A DNA stretch of 64,000 nucleotides, from NCBI RefSeq assembly GCF_937616625.2, contig NC_065571.1:43802651-43866650 (forward strand). The letters are read 5' to 3'. The DNA comes from Mercurialis annua (lineage: Eukaryota; Streptophyta; Magnoliopsida; Malpighiales; Euphorbiaceae). Position numbers and translations under genes: made by a program. The notes below the pieces were generated by a model. The model had not been told where the DNA came from. It did no database searches and saw nothing but the letters and a program-made list of their open reading frames with translations. Positions 1-12,581 of this stretch are shown one piece after another. Positions within the stretch are counted from its first letter, which is position 1. Every line of letters begins with the position of its first letter.

Positions 1-18
1 TGGTATCAGAGCAGTTGG
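1..18 (+). promoter_or_regulatory. Primer-binding site (tRNA-Met) of element 1
   Basis: TGGTATCAGAGCAGTTGG starts at base 1. TGGTATCAGAGC is the common plant retrotransposon primer-binding site complementary to the 3' end of initiator tRNA-Met. The same string occurs on the minus strand at the start of element 2 (28313 downward). A second partial copy, TTATCAGAGCAGTTGGTCCA, follows at about 43-62. Confidence 0.85.
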
Positions 19-2421
19 TCCAGTTACCTCTGCTGAGTATGAGTTATCAGAGCAGTTGGTCCAGGATACCACTATTTTTGTGTGCGAGTCTACCTAGGAA
101 CTACTGCAGCACATAGGGATTCGAGTCATGTCTTGATCAGTTTTCGTTTGATCTTCAGATTTTAACTCTCCTCCCTACGATCTGAGTCTGTTAGTACGAT
201 CAATAGGATTGTTATACGAGACACGTATGCGAAAGTACTCTGCTTATGTAAGAATGATCGATATATTATATGATCGTTGCATATGATCACGTACGAGGTG
301 GACAGTCGACATTATGCAACGCGATGACGAGGCTAGCATGCTAAGTATCATATGGTATTGCGATACCATTAAAGTTATGCGATATAAGCGCTGATAGATG
401 ATCGATAATGAAACGTGGATTCAAAGGAATGGAAGAATTTCCCAAGTTACAGAGTTTAAGGTTTAGAGAACTTACAAGGTGAAAGATTTGTGATTTACAA
501 AGATTAACTGTTTTAATGATTTTGAAAGTATAATTGTGCCTAGATTCGATATAGTAATATACTATGGCCATGACATGAATAGAATTGCATCACTACATAG
601 ACATTAAATGAAAAGAATAGAACTGAATTCATACATTAGTAGGACATGCATCATATGCATTATGTTCAGATAAAAGGTAAGTTGTGGCAACTCTTTGGGG
701 ATGAGAGACGTCATCGCCCTAGTGCACAATTATACTAATGCTTAAAGAATTTGAACATGAATTTTATAAAAGAGTTAATTTCTTTGGATTTCAAAGATTT
801 CGAAATGGTTGCAACCATAATTGTTTTGATGTGAGTAGACCTAGACTAGAACTCTGTAACGAAGGGGAAATGTTCGAGATCTACCTACAAGCAATTCTCG
901 AAGGTACAAAGGACGTGTATGAGAACACGAACAAGAAGTTATGCTTTGGGAAGATACGAAGATAGTCGTAGGTCTAAGACCTATTATAACATAGAAAGAT
1001 AAGATACGCTTGAATGATGAAGTGAAATTCATTGACTAGTGAACTAAGATGTCTTTATCTTGAACGAGGTGATTAGAACTCTATATGTTATAAGATGATA
1101 GAAGTGTGGGAAGTGATTGTTGAACATAGAAAGTGATTATTATCTTAAACCCTAAAGGTGTAAAGGTAATATCCACGAATGGAAAATGAGAGTTTTACAC
1201 TATATTGGCAGATTATCAAGTCTAGTAAAACTGAGATATCTTGTGATCGAACCGTTGGATCAGTTTAATATCGGAGTATAATATTCCTAAGAAGGTTGAC
1301 TAGGCATTGACCGTTGTGATCGTCGAATGGAGGACTAAGCGACAACTTTCATAAGAATATTGATGGAAAATTAATACGACTAGAAAGGACCAACCTAGCC
1401 AACACACTGTGAGAGTGTAATAAGTAAGAACGTAAGAGATGTATCAGATGTGAATGGGGTGACGTATAGGATTAATAAAGTTAAAGAATGAATTGCATAT
1501 TGCGTGAACTATGTTAAGGAGTTGGGAATCCGTGTAATGAGTTGTGTAGTTGGGCATCCTGACCAACAACTTAAAGGATAAAGACATGTATACGAAGTAT
1601 AAGGCCACGAGATGAGGATAAGAAGGATGAAACACGAAGAGTATAGTATGATAGCTATGCAAGCTTGATAACGACTTTCAAAGGAAGACATAAATGCTGC
1701 ATGTGGAAGAATGGCACACGTTTCATGACGAAGATTGTACCACACATATACGAATTAGGAGTTCCATATCTTAGGACTGGCGAATAAGTCGAAATAAGTT
1801 AATTTTTAGGATACATAATGTATTACGAGCGAAGATGCTCGGATAAGGATGTTACGGAAAACGAAGAAAGATGTATAGTCAATAAAGACAAACAGATCCT
1901 GAAGTTTGATACGAGCAAATGGATAGAAAGATATATATAATGAAAAAGTTAAAAGCAGAAGAACATGAACAGTTAAGATCAGAATGTCGAGAGTAAAGTC
2001 GTAATTCAAGGATATTGATTGAAGTTTAAGGTATACTAGTTAAATACAAAAGAGGACATCGTATCCACAGGCGAAATGAGGAGTTTGACATCATGTAGTT
2101 TCTAGATTAAGCGTTACATTAACTGTATCTAGATTAGAATGGCTATTAATGATATAGATCATTTTGGAGTATGATCAAAAGATTATTAACGATTTATAAG
2201 TATTTAGAACGAAAAGAAACGATACGTTGAACGTTAATGATTGGTATTTAAACTTTTAAGAGACATCTGGGACGAATCAAGGCGATTAAATAGACAAGTG
2301 ACTAGTATGAGAAAAAGATACAAAAAGTGTTACGAAGGTCAAGTATAAGATTCAACATGGATTTTGCACGAAGAATCAAGAAGTTTTAAAGGAATGTGAA
2401 AATAGGAGGTTGAAATTAGTC

Positions 2422-2445
2422 TCACTGACATAACAATGTCAGTGA
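2422..2445. repeat. Perfect 10-bp-stem hairpin in element 1 interior
   Basis: TCACTGACAT and ATGTCAGTGA are exact reverse complements separated by AACA. The hairpin lies about 1.8 kb before the polypurine tract. A different hairpin sits at almost the same distance from the polypurine tract in element 2 (25510-25538). The role is unknown; a folded RNA signal is one possibility. Confidence 0.7.
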
Positions 2446-4242
2446 TGGATGCACCCCATGAGTACAAGTGGGTATTAATGTATTGGATGTTAAAGTGATC
2501 TAGAGGGAGTAACGGCTAAGATTTTTATTAATGATTGAAAATGTAATAGCGAAGAGTGGAATGTGAGAACAACGACAAAGGAGTATGTGAAAGGAATTAC
2601 GAAACTTACATGAGAGATAGTACTAATGAACGAAATTAAGAGATATGGAAAGAAGTAATGGGTTGCAATAAGAACGAATCGTAAGTAAAAGTATTTATAC
2701 AGAGTGCGAGTACAAGGAAAAGTACAAGAAGGAAACGAAAGATTACTATAAAAGTTTATAAACGTCATTTTTACGATTTCAAGCATAAAGCTATCTACGG
2801 ATTTATAAACCAACGTGAAGCGAATGGTTTTAACAAAAGACGTATAATAGAAAAAAGATAAAGTATCTATCAAAAGTAATAGAGAGATGAATAGCCAGAT
2901 TAACTAATTCAGTTTAATACGTTCTTGGAACCAAAGAACTAATGAAAGATCGAACCAGGATTATTCAAGAATCTATAAAAACAGTAATGACATGAGAGTA
3001 TAACAATGTGAAGATTAGGATCGGATTAACGTTAAGTGTCATTAGATAAGGAATGTCTAATGAAAATAATAAGCTACAAAACTAATTTACGAATTTGGAA
3101 ATTTGAAATAGAATCTCAAATGAAGAGAGTGTAATACTAACCAGAGAAGTGAATGGAATCGAAAGATCGAGAAATAAGATATGCCAGAGAAGGCAGATGC
3201 TAAATATACCAATGATACTAAGAGTGCATTCAACTTCATGGGAACCATGAAGTATGAAAGAGGAAATGTTAAGTTAGACGAACGTTCTGAAGAGGTTTCC
3301 CCTAGCCGAAATAAAACCACTTCCATAAAGACGTGGATAAGGATGCAGGTATTTAAACGAGTTTTAATATACACGCCATGAAGTAACTCAAAAATAATTC
3401 GATCTGTGGTACAGGACCACGAAGATTAGCAAGTCAACAGAGCGGAGAATTGATAGAAATAAGGATAAAGAATCTTTTCACTCTACGATCAACTAGAGTG
3501 AAATTATACATCATAAGAAGATAAATAACCATAAGAGAAAGGACATAAAAGTAAGATTAGCAGGGATATATGGAAGATAATTACTTTGGATTAAGTAATG
3601 CAAGCAAAGAACCTTGCTATATACAAGTAAGTAGTAAGCCGTTAAGAAACAACAAACACAGAAATTCAAAGAACATGAGAGGTTAAAAGGACGATAATTT
3701 GTAGTATCCATAAGAGATTAAATGCCGGAACCTACGAGTAAAGTAATAAGAAAACAAAGAAAAAGATTCTTAGTAATTCCAGTAAAAGAACGACCGCGGT
3801 ACGCCAAAAAGATTAGTGATAGTCGTATTCAAACGACGTCAAATACATGAAAAAGGAGGTAATCGTACAATGCAGCGGATGACAATAACGTTTGAACACG
3901 ACCCCGCTATCAGAAGATTTATCAAGTTATCCCGAGAAAGATGTATCTAGTCCTTCTCGAACGATTAACCTGCAAGTGGTACAAATGATTCTCGAACGAT
4001 TCAAGTGCAAGCGGTGGTGATGACCGAAGAATTATCGTACGAAGAAAAATCAGTAAAGAGCATCTGTATGCAAGTATGAAAGTTGCAGATAAAGAAGGTG
4101 TCTACGGTAAGAGCTCCTAGAAGAAGCTAGCTCGTGAGAAGAATACACATTAGCAGCAGAAAAAGATATGAGTTAGAAATATTCGTATTAGTTTACCTTA
4201 GATACGTGGCAAAAGTTTTAAATTCGAGGACGAATTTATTTT

Positions 4243-4255
4243 AAGGGGGGGTGAA
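4243..4255 (+). promoter_or_regulatory. Polypurine tract of element 1
   Basis: AAGGGGGGGTGAA lies directly before the 3' LTR start (TGTAATACCCC). It is the expected primer site for plus-strand DNA synthesis. Element 2 has the equivalent AAGGGGGGAAGAA on the minus strand at about 23677-23689. Confidence 0.85.
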
Positions 4256-4781
4256 TGTAATACCCCAAAATCTTTTAAGGTAATTAAATGGTGCCACGTG
4301 TCGTGAATTCTGATAAATTAAATTAAGAAGGATTTAATTTAATTATATCGGGAATAAAGGATAATAATTATTGAGCGGATTAGCGGGAATTAAGGAAATA
4401 ACTTTGGAAATTAATATAAAATAAATTATAAATCCCGAGATAAGAATTATTTCGCCAAGATCCGCGAAACATTTTATAGTAGTAGTGATAAAAGTTCCGG
4501 GTCAATTGGAGACCTTTTAAAATTTGGACGCGGATGCGTTTTGGACTAAATTGTAATTTTGGAAAAGTTTGAGGGCTAAAATATAAATTAGCCAATTGAG
4601 CCTCGATAATAGAAATTAGAGGATTATTGACGGATAATAATAATATTAGAATCGTATTATTTATTTGGATATAAATTATACGTACGTAATTGAGTTAAAG
4701 TAATCGTTAAGTTAAAATAGAAAGTTTAAAGGATAATTGGTTTAAGCTAAAGAAATGAAGGATCAAAGTGCAAATTGACCA

Positions 4782-4783
<2 letters not shown>

Positions 4784-4878
<95 letters not shown>
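4784..4878. repeat. (AT)n microsatellite, about 95 bp
   Basis: An uninterrupted AT dinucleotide run inside the U3 part of the element 1 LTR. The other LTRs have AT runs elsewhere, so it is probably a private expansion. Confidence 0.97.
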
Positions 4879-4880
<2 letters not shown>

Positions 4881-5238
4881 ACCTTAATGAATCCTTCACT
4901 CTGAAGGATCCAGAAACCATCAGAGCCATTTCATTTCTCTCGTTCGTTCTGTACGGTTCGTCGCGCGGTTTCCGTTTCTCGTCCGTTTCCGACGTTTAAT
5001 AACTCGAATTGATCGTATTCCAGAGGCGAATCACGGTAAGCTTGACGTTTTCTTGTTTAAACGGATATATTTTGAGTTATATCGAGTTAATGTTTTAGGC
5101 CACGAAACGATTTTATCGTTTTAATGGTTTTGAGATTGGTTTATAGTGTTTAGAGTTTAGAATAAGCGTTTTGGATGAGTTTGGAGCGTTTTTACGCTGA
5201 TAGCACGTCGGAACGCCCCGGAAAATGATTCCGGGGAT

Positions 5239-5378
5239 CGTGCACGAAAGTGCACGATCGTGCACACAAGGTGCACGAACGTGCACCTATGTGTGGTGCA
5301 CGACCGTGCACCAAGGTGCACGAACGTGCACTAGCAGCACGTGCACGATCGTGCACCCCAATGCACGGACGTGCACCC
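5239..5378. repeat. Cluster of GTGCAC-type palindromes in element 1 LTR
   Basis: At least seven half-sites of the form TGCACG or CGTGCA are arranged as short palindromes such as GTGCACGATCGTGCAC and GTGCACGAACGTGCAC. They follow the conserved GCACGTCGGAACGCCCCGG segment. Related LTRs carry different palindromes at this spot (15164-15219, 19413-19479, 22753-22841). Confidence 0.9.
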
Positions 5379-5908
5379 GGACTTTGATACCTCAGTGATT
5401 CCGTTTTGATACTCCATTTATATTCGCGTATCGAGACTTAAAATCAATAGATTATCTATTAATTTAAGACGTTAACCTAACGAGGTTAAAAGGAAATTGA
5501 TTTAGAAATGTTGTTCGATCTGAAAACGAGTTAGAAACCGTTTACGTGGAAAGCATGACGGTCAATGAACTTAGCGTGTCATGTCTCGAGTCTAGAGTCA
5601 ATCCTAGAATAGGATTCTGACGTGAGTTAATTATTTTAAAATAGTTCTAGATCCGGCGAGGCAAGGAGCCGCTGGACCAGGAGCTCGGGAAGCTAGATGT
5701 TTCTGAGCACCGGCACCAGAGTATTTTTGGGATAAGCAGTCACAGTGAGTTTATACGATTTGCTTTTAAAGTATTTATTTAAGCAATTATTTTATGTTGT
5801 TTTATATTGCTTTATGTTTGAATTGCATGTTTTTATATGCAAAATTTTATATATGAATTGTGCATACAGCTTAATTTGAAACCAGTATTGATCCGATGGA
5901 ACGTGCTA

Positions 5909-5940
5909 CCTATTGGGCGACAATAGGACTGCGTGATCAC
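5909..5940 (+). promoter_or_regulatory. Conserved LTR stem-loop CCTATTG..CAATAGG plus GTGATCAC
   Basis: CCTATTGGGCGACAATAGG can fold on itself. Six bases later comes the palindrome GTGATCAC. The same pair occurs in the solo LTR (14594-14612), LTR C (19835-19853) and both LTRs of element 2 (22213-22231 and 29210-29228), although surrounding sequence has diverged. Function unknown; it may be a DNA-binding site or an RNA structure. Confidence 0.7.
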
Positions 5941-6825
5941 CAGTTTTGATGTGACTCAGCTGGGAGATGATGATGATTATAAAATTTACGATTGGGTATA
6001 TGATTTTGATACGAGTGAGTACTCGGCTACGGTGTAGTCTGCAGTTCCCGTATCTAGTGGCTGGGCCACCATCGAGTTGGACTCGCAATTGATAATTATG
6101 ATTGGGTTGCTTGATTGATTATTAGTATGTTTGAGGATTAAGGTTTCAATCGGATCTTGTACTTGGCTGCACGAGGTTTGAACGTTATTGCATTGTTTTA
6201 TGCTTTATGTTTTATATGATACTTATTAGTTATTGTATGAACTCACTCAGTATATCCCCATATACTGACCCCTCTCAGTCTTTCTTTCAGGTCAAAGCGA
6301 TTTAAGGGACGGAACCTTTCCTTCTTCCGGAAGTCTATGATAGTGAAAGAGTATGTCAAAGGATGTTTTCCTCGTAGAGCTGCAGTAGTCGGTAGATGTC
6401 TGTATGTAATGTCAGGTTTAAATTCAAACGGTATATTTAAACGGGTAACTCTGATTTGAGATAAAAGTATATATATATCATAATTGTTTGTAAAGGACGT
6501 ATTTTAACCGTTTGATTTCGGTAACCAATTTCCATGAGTAGAATTGGTCAAGATGTTGATTAGAGACAGGGCAGTGCTGGACATGAATTGTCGCTCGGTA
6601 AGACCCTAGTCTATAATAATGATTCGCGATGATTTTCAGAAAGTAATAAAGATGTTTTGGTATTTATAATAATAAAGTTTAAAAAGGTTTTCTGAAAATG
6701 TTTTATATAATATTATATATTTTATTCGCGAAAAGTTTATAGTGGTTTTAGGCTTGCTACGGGTTCCGGAACTACCACTCCGGTTCCCTAGCGCCGGTCT
6801 CGGCTCAATAATTTGGGTCGTGACA

Positions 6826-7843
6826 AGATGTTGCTACTAGGTGGAACTCAACCTACCCAATATTGAATGCGGCTCAAAAATTTGAAAAGGCTTTTAATAG
6901 GTATAATACTCAAGATCCATCTTTTGGTCTTGAACTTTTAAGTGAGGGGGGCTGCCATCTAGGGAAGATTGGAAAACTATTAGGAGAATGATAACTTTCC
7001 TAGAATATTTTTATGAACTCACTTTGAGAATTTTCGGAACTTTGTATGTGACTTCTAATCGCTTTTTCCATGAAATCTATATGGTTTATCGCCTTCTAAA
7101 AGAGTGGATAAAGAGTGATGATTTTGAATTGAGAAATATGACAATGAAAATGAAAGTGAAATATGATAAGTATTGGGGGGATCCAATGAAGATGAATCAT
7201 CTAATTTATATTGCGGTTATTCTTGATCCTCGATATAAGTTAGAGTGGATGAAATTATGGGTAGTTAATATGTTGATGGTGATGTGGGTGTACGAATGGG
7301 GAGGAAGTTGCATGATGTTTTACTGTCATTGTTCAATGAGTATAAAAAGATTAATTCCCCTTCTCAATGTGAGCAAAGTGAGGTGTTCTTGACCAATCAA
7401 GTAAGTGAGGTTGAAGCTAGTGATACTACTACAATGATTAAAGTAATGGTGGAATCGAAATATAAGAAGTACAAGAGTGAAAAAAAGATGGGAATAATAG
7501 TAGGACAGAGTTGGATAAGTATCTTAATGAGGAAACTGAAGATGAGGATCACAATTTTGATATATTAATATGGTGGAAAATAAACCATCATAGATTTCAT
7601 ATCCTCTCTCAATTGGCTCGTGATGTCCTAGCAATTCCAATTTTTACGGTTGCTTTCGAATCCACTTTTAGCACCGGTGGAAGAGTACTCGATACGTTTA
7701 GGAGTTCTTTGACTCCTAAAATTGCCGAATGTCTAATTTGTTGTCAAGATTGGCTTTGTAATTGTAAAACAGTAGACATCGAAGAAGATCTACAAGAACT
7801 CGAGACTCTTAAAAAAGTATTTAAATTTCCTGTTATTCTTTAA
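6826..7843 (+). pseudogene. hAT-family transposase, 3' half, interrupted and frameshifted
   Basis: Immediately after the LTR the reading frame gives DVATRWNSTYPIL, the well-known motif of plant hAT (DAYSLEEPER/RICESLEEPER-like) transposases. The open stretches 6988-7392, 7284-7568 and 7511-7843 together give further hAT sequence (ILDPRYKLEWM and similar). The end is the C-terminal dimerisation domain (LARDVLAIPIFTVAFESTF, then RSSLTPKIAECLICCQDWL). The pieces lie in different frames and stops occur near 6990, so the gene is dead. The N-terminal half must lie left of element 1, outside the window, because that element inserted into the gene. In life such enzymes cut and paste hAT transposons via terminal repeats and 8-bp duplications. 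Confidence 0.85.
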
Positions 7844-8802
7844 ATATTTAGTTTCCAATTGATAATTAATTTTATTATAAGCCTGTAACTATTCATTTTT
7901 TATAGGATTGGAGAACCTTTCTTTGGAACTCAATCCATGATGACTTTAAATAAGGTTAAAACAAGAATTACTTCAACTTTTTTAGCTTTATAATTATTTA
8001 AGTTTTTTGTTAATTTATTTACTGGTTTGAATGTTGTTGTTTTTGGATGTTATTGCTTCTGTTCTACAGGTTGCTGTTTTGTACACTGTTGTTAGTGTTA
8101 CTGCTGTTTTATGAGGGATTTGTTGCCGGAGGGGACTGTTGTAGGATGTAGCTGCTACTGTTGTAGGATGTAGCTGCTACTGTTGAAAGGAGACTGTTGC
8201 TGCTGCTGCTTATTTACTTATTATAAATTGTTTTAAAATACATTTTCAGAATGATACATTAATTAATTTTGGTGGTTCAGGACCTCTGGTTATGTGTTTT
8301 GAATGGTTGTTTAAAACTATTAATTATATTTTGGATGATTGGTTTGTAAGAATTTTAAATGCTTGTTATATAAAACAGGTTGGAAATTTAGAAGTATCTC
8401 CTACTCATTTCTCATTATAGAAAATGTGCAGTTGGAGGAAATATAGCATTAATGTATGTTCTATTTAAATAGGTGCACTATGTCTTGCTTTAACATAACA
8501 TGTCTGATTTTTTTTATTTAATTTTGTTGTATGTAATCTGTTATAATTTTAGAAAATAAGCGATTGCAATTAGGTGTAAAAAATGAGATTAATTAATCTC
8601 TGAAACAGATTTAATTAAAAAAAGTCCATAAAGCCCATAAAAAGCCTATTTAACCGAACCGACCGATGAAAGTTTTGGTCGAAAAAATTTGGTTAATGCT
8701 TCTCGTTCGGTCGGTTCGGTTATAAACACTAAAACTTTCGGTTTGGTCGGTTTGGGGATTTTCGGTTTGGTTTTAACCGAACCGACCGAATGCTCACCCC
8801 TA
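7844..8802 (+). mobile_element. 3' non-coding end of the hAT element with terminal inverted repeat
   Basis: AT-rich sequence follows the transposase. At 8200 and before there are short GCTGCT-type and GTAGGATGTAGCTGCTACTGTT repeats. The block 8650-8790 is rich in CCGAACCGACCGA and its complement, and the element seems to end at ...CGAATGCTCACCCCTA (about 8802). Read in reverse, TAGGGGTGAGCATTCGG looks like a hAT terminus. The matching 5' terminus is outside the window, so the exact end and the 8-bp target duplication cannot be checked. Confidence 0.6.
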
Positions 8803-9634
8803 TTATGAGCTATTTGAATTTATTAGAAAGGTTCAATCTTTTGAAATCAATTGAGACGAGGGTATAAAATGTCCATGTCAGATTTAAAACGAAGAATAGC
8901 ATAACCAAAACTTCTAAGTCAAATAAAATACCATAAAACTATTTATCACCACATGATTTGAGAAACCGGTACTTGGAAGTTTTATTTGTCTACAATTTAT
9001 GAAGCATGAGTATGATAGTAGTAGTAATAAAGATCAATCAAATAGAGAAAATCTTATTACCCTTTTTATTGGTTCTTTTGGACATAATATTTATACTTAT
9101 TAAAAATGAGATTCTAGAACATTTTAAGAATTGACTAATGTTAGTGCCATTAATTTTAATATTGGTGAAAGAAATTATAGTCTTGAGATTATACACACTT
9201 TAAATTCTAAAATTATAGTAAAAGTATAAGAAAATAATTCGGTTTGAATTATATTTATAGCTTATTAGGATTAAGACTTGATTATTTTGTCATGGACTTT
9301 TTTCAGGTCAGAAAAATGAATTAGTCCAGATTTCAAGTACTCTGTTCGTTTTTAAAATTGTCCATATAAAGTATTACACACAAATTTAAGAAAGTGTCTT
9401 TTCTATCTTAATATGTAGAGGTAAAGATTGATTTAACCCTTATATATAATTATTAATACTTTGATTCACTACATGAAAATATAATTACGAAAGCATATAG
9501 TTTATTAAAAAATAAAGGGATTAATTTTCAAAATTAGGAAACTGAAAATCTAAATTTTCTTCAAATATGGCTAGAAAATAAATTTCTAATATAGATTTAA
9601 ATTAGTAATATTTTTTTATATAAGCGATAGTAAT

Positions 9635-9731
<97 letters not shown>

Positions 9732-12064
9732 TTCCTATGATTGACATGTGGCTCCTCCACAATTACTCACTTTATTTCTTTTTTTCCCAAAGGTAAATCC
9801 ATTGATGAAGATTACAATATAAGAATGAAACTCACATAACAAGAGTTTTCTATATGATCGTTCAAGGATGGAACAACAAAATAAGAGGCAACAACAGAAG
9901 ATACAAGCAAAGATTAAAAAGAAATCTAATCATGGATCCCGTAAACTTAACACAACGATGAACCAAGTTCCGTTGGACAAAGATTTCGATCTCCTTCTTC
10001 TGATTAGACGAAAGATCCGCTCGATCCGTTGAAGCGTTAATATTTTCCAACCAACATCTTCGTCTAGATCTACAAAATCAAGATCCACAAACCTCTCGAA
10101 TTTTAAATCTACAAGAACTTGACTTTTAAGATCGAACAAACACTAAGAATTTTTGGTAGATCTAAAAATTGAATCAAAGAGGAGCATAAGAACTTTTAAG
10201 ATTTATTAGACTTAAAAAAAAGACCAAATCAAAATAACCATCCTAAAAAAGATTTATTGAATCAAAATAAAGACTCTAAAAGTAGTAATATGAGGGAGAG
10301 AAGATCTTCCGACTATAGCCGCAAAAATCACCTTCTACCACCCTCAACAAGATGAAGATGAAGAAAACTTTTTTACAGAGAAGGCGGAGCAGTTTTTTAA
10401 ACAGAAGGAGATGGTGACTTTATTTCTTGGTAAAAAGTTATTGTTTTTAATGGTTCTCATATTTGATAATAAATATTTTGTAATTTAAACCTTTTTTTAA
10501 TTTTATTGATTTAATGCTCTTGATTTCTCATTTTAATATATATAAAAAATGGTAATCTACATTTATGATTATTTTGTTTAATGGTGCCGAAATTTTATAG
10601 CATTTTTAACTATTTAATAATTTAATTAGTTGACATAAATTTGGGATTAAAAAAATATGGGTTTTTCATATTATACATGGAAAATTATCTTTTTTTTAGA
10701 ACATTCTGTAAAATTATAAATGATAATTGTCATTATCATTTTCAACAGTACACCACTAGCATTATTCTCTCTCTGAAAAAAATTCTCTCCCCTCTCTTTA
10801 AAAACACAAAACTAAAAATCATTGTTTAGAAAAACAACCTCCTCCACTTTTATTTTTTCTTTCACTTTTTAATAAAATTTAGTTAGCTATTTTCACAATA
10901 AAATTTCTTATTTGGAGATCTCTCATATTTTAGTGATTTGAAGGAACAATTTTTTTTAAAGGAGATGGTTTTTTTAGGGGATGAAAAATCACCTTCTAAT
11001 TTTTCTAGTGTTTTTCTTCAAAAATATAGGGTTATGAGTTTTTTTTTCCTCTTAAATTATTGGAAAGATCTTTAATCCGATTAAGGTTATTAGGTTCCTT
11101 GAACGGTTTTAAGATATTCAACTTAAAAAGGAGAAGAAATAAAATCATTGATTTTGGTCTTTTGAAGAAACATTTTCTTAGAGGAAGTGGGTTTTAGGGG
11201 GTTGGAAACCACCTTGTAATTTTAACTCGTGGTTTTTTCAAACTATAATGTTAGGTTCCTAATTAGAAGTCTTTTATTTTTTTATCTTTAATTTAATTTA
11301 TGTGTTGGTACTTTCTAATGTTATTTTTAGATTTATCTTGTTGGATTCGTATTGAAGATGTGAATGGAGTTTAACGAGCAAGCGATTTCACAGTATAATT
11401 GAATGGATCTAATGAATTAAGACTCCGCGTCTCAGACAAAGCGCCATGTTTAAATTTTGCGGAACTTCGATTTAGTTTACTCCCTTTCAATTAATATTTT
11501 ACTTGTTTTTTTATAGCTTCATATGTATTTTGTTGGTAGATTAGAATTTTGAAAGTTTATATGGATGGCTGTTTATGACTTTCATATTATATTTTATTTT
11601 TATTTATGAATCTATCTTTTGAAAGAAAAAAATCATTTACAACACGAAATGAAGCTATATAAGGAAATATAATGAGCCTTTATCAATAAATTAGAATGAT
11701 TAAAAAAAATCACTAATCTCTTCAAATCAAATTTTACAATCTCTACACAGAAAATTATGTCTAAATGGTCTAAACTTTTTCAAAATTATCAGTAGTGGAG
11801 GTAATTAAGACTCTAAACTTTTACACTATCTAATTTAATAGTCATAATTTCTTTGCTGTTACATTTAAATAAATTTAAATTTAAATAGCACCACTTTCAA
11901 TTGTTATAAATGAAAACACAATATAACATCTCATTTAAAATGCTATATATAGCTTTTTCCAAGTTTAATCTTTACAAAATTTTCATACCTTATACTCCTT
12001 CAAAATATTTACAAATATTGCATATGTTTCCTTTTACTCTTTCATTTTCAAATTTGAAATTACA
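8803..12064. other. Gene-poor AT-rich region
   Basis: No ORF here has recognisable protein similarity. It contains an AT microsatellite (9637-9722) and imperfect direct repeats: a segment near 10915-11035 (..GGAGATGG..AAAATCACCTTCTAA..) resembles 11140-11250 (..GAAACCACCTTGTAA..), with a partial third copy near 10330. An unidentified more GC-balanced patch lies at about 11410-11460. Confidence 0.6.
9637..9722. repeat. (TA)n microsatellite, about 86 bp
   Basis: Pure TA run followed by a short T tract. It lies outside any LTR. Confidence 0.97.
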
Positions 12065-12581
12065 ATGACAAGGTAATCTTTGTTAATTTCATTGTCTATG
12101 TTTATATGTTTGTTTTAGTTTTTATATTATTTAATTTATACTAATTTTTTTGTTAGGACAAACAATTCAACATCTTATGATTTAATTGAAAAATTAAATT
12201 TGAAGGGACAAGAATATAAAATTAAAGCTCAAATTTCAAAATTATAGGACGCCAAATATTAAAATGCTAGAGGCTAACTAAGTATGGAGATGGTCTTCTT
12301 GATGAAAAGGTAATTTTATAAATTTGCATTTCAATTTCGGTCTACTCTTAAAGAAGGGAAAACTTATTTTTTCTCAAATTTTGAAATCATAAATAATAAA
12401 GACAGTTATCGTGTTGTGAGCAATAACAAATTTATGATGATATTTTTGGAAGAAAAAAAAATAATTATCCAAGAAACTGAGAATAATGAGCTTCATATTC
12501 AAAGACATCGGTTTGATTTGTTTGAGTTTGTCAAGTTGACCTCACGCCGCGGAAAAACGTTCGTGCTAACAGGTAATATTT
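12065..12581 (+). pseudogene. RPA70-like (replication protein A large subunit) N-terminal fragment
   Basis: A plausible short first exon ATGACAAG is followed by GT and an intron ending TTGTTAG. The next exon reads YDLIEKLNLKGQEYKIKAQ, and a following exon reads LKEGKTYFFSNFEIIN..YRVVSNN..RFDLFEFVKLTSRR before a donor at about 12581. This order matches the first OB-fold of plant RPA 70-kDa-like proteins, which are abundant in plants and often linked to Helitrons. An in-frame TAG stands where a Trp codon is expected (after ISKL), so the copy is broken. A TATA-like sequence (CTATATATAG) lies near 11943. Downstream OB folds are not recognisable. It may be a host gene relic or Helitron cargo. Confidence 0.6.

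Larger units (their letters stand above)
1..6825 (+). mobile_element. Ty3/gypsy-type LTR retrotransposon (element 1), 5' LTR outside window
   Basis: Base 1 is the first base of a primer-binding site (TGGTATCAGAGC) for initiator tRNA-Met, so the 5' LTR lies just left of the window. The internal region runs to 4255 and ends in a polypurine tract preceded by the block AATTCGAGGACGAAT. From memory this block is typical of the 3' end of Tekay/Del-like chromoviruses. The 3' LTR is 4256-6825. No gag, protease, RT, RNase H or integrase is recognisable in any frame of the 4.2-kb interior, and its longest open frames look random. The plus strand is strikingly purine-rich. The leader (1-160) resembles that of element 2, sharing for example CCTAGGAACTACTGCAGCA. 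I infer a degenerate or non-autonomous member of the same family. It inserted into a hAT transposase gene. Confidence 0.85.
4256..6825 (+). repeat. 3' LTR of element 1 (about 2.57 kb)
   Basis: It starts TGTAATACCCCAAAA and ends GGGTCGTGACA, so the termini are TG..CA. The last ~80 bases (CTTGCTACGGGTT..CCTAGCGCCGGT..GGGTCGTGACA) recur at the end of every LTR of this family in the window. Internal landmarks in order are an AT microsatellite (4784-4878), a cluster of GTGCAC palindromes (about 5239-5378), the CCTATTG stem-loop (5909-5927) followed by GTGATCAC, and a CAGTATAT..ATATACTG hairpin (6248-6267) just before TTTCAGG. No ORF is supported. The next bases (AGATG) would be one half of the target duplication; the other half is outside the window. 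Confidence 0.9.

Noticed and set aside
738..965. 75-codon ORF in element 1 as a gag remnant
   Set aside because: No similarity by eye to the 291-aa ORF of element 2 or to any gag. Its length is expected by chance.
4747..4929. Tyr-Ile repeat protein ORF
   Set aside because: Translation of the AT microsatellite only. The same holds for ORFs over 14504-14535 and 16834-16901.
5239..5378. CRISPR-like array of regular repeats
   Set aside because: The palindromes are irregularly spaced and lie in a plant LTR. There are no spacers of constant length and no cas genes.
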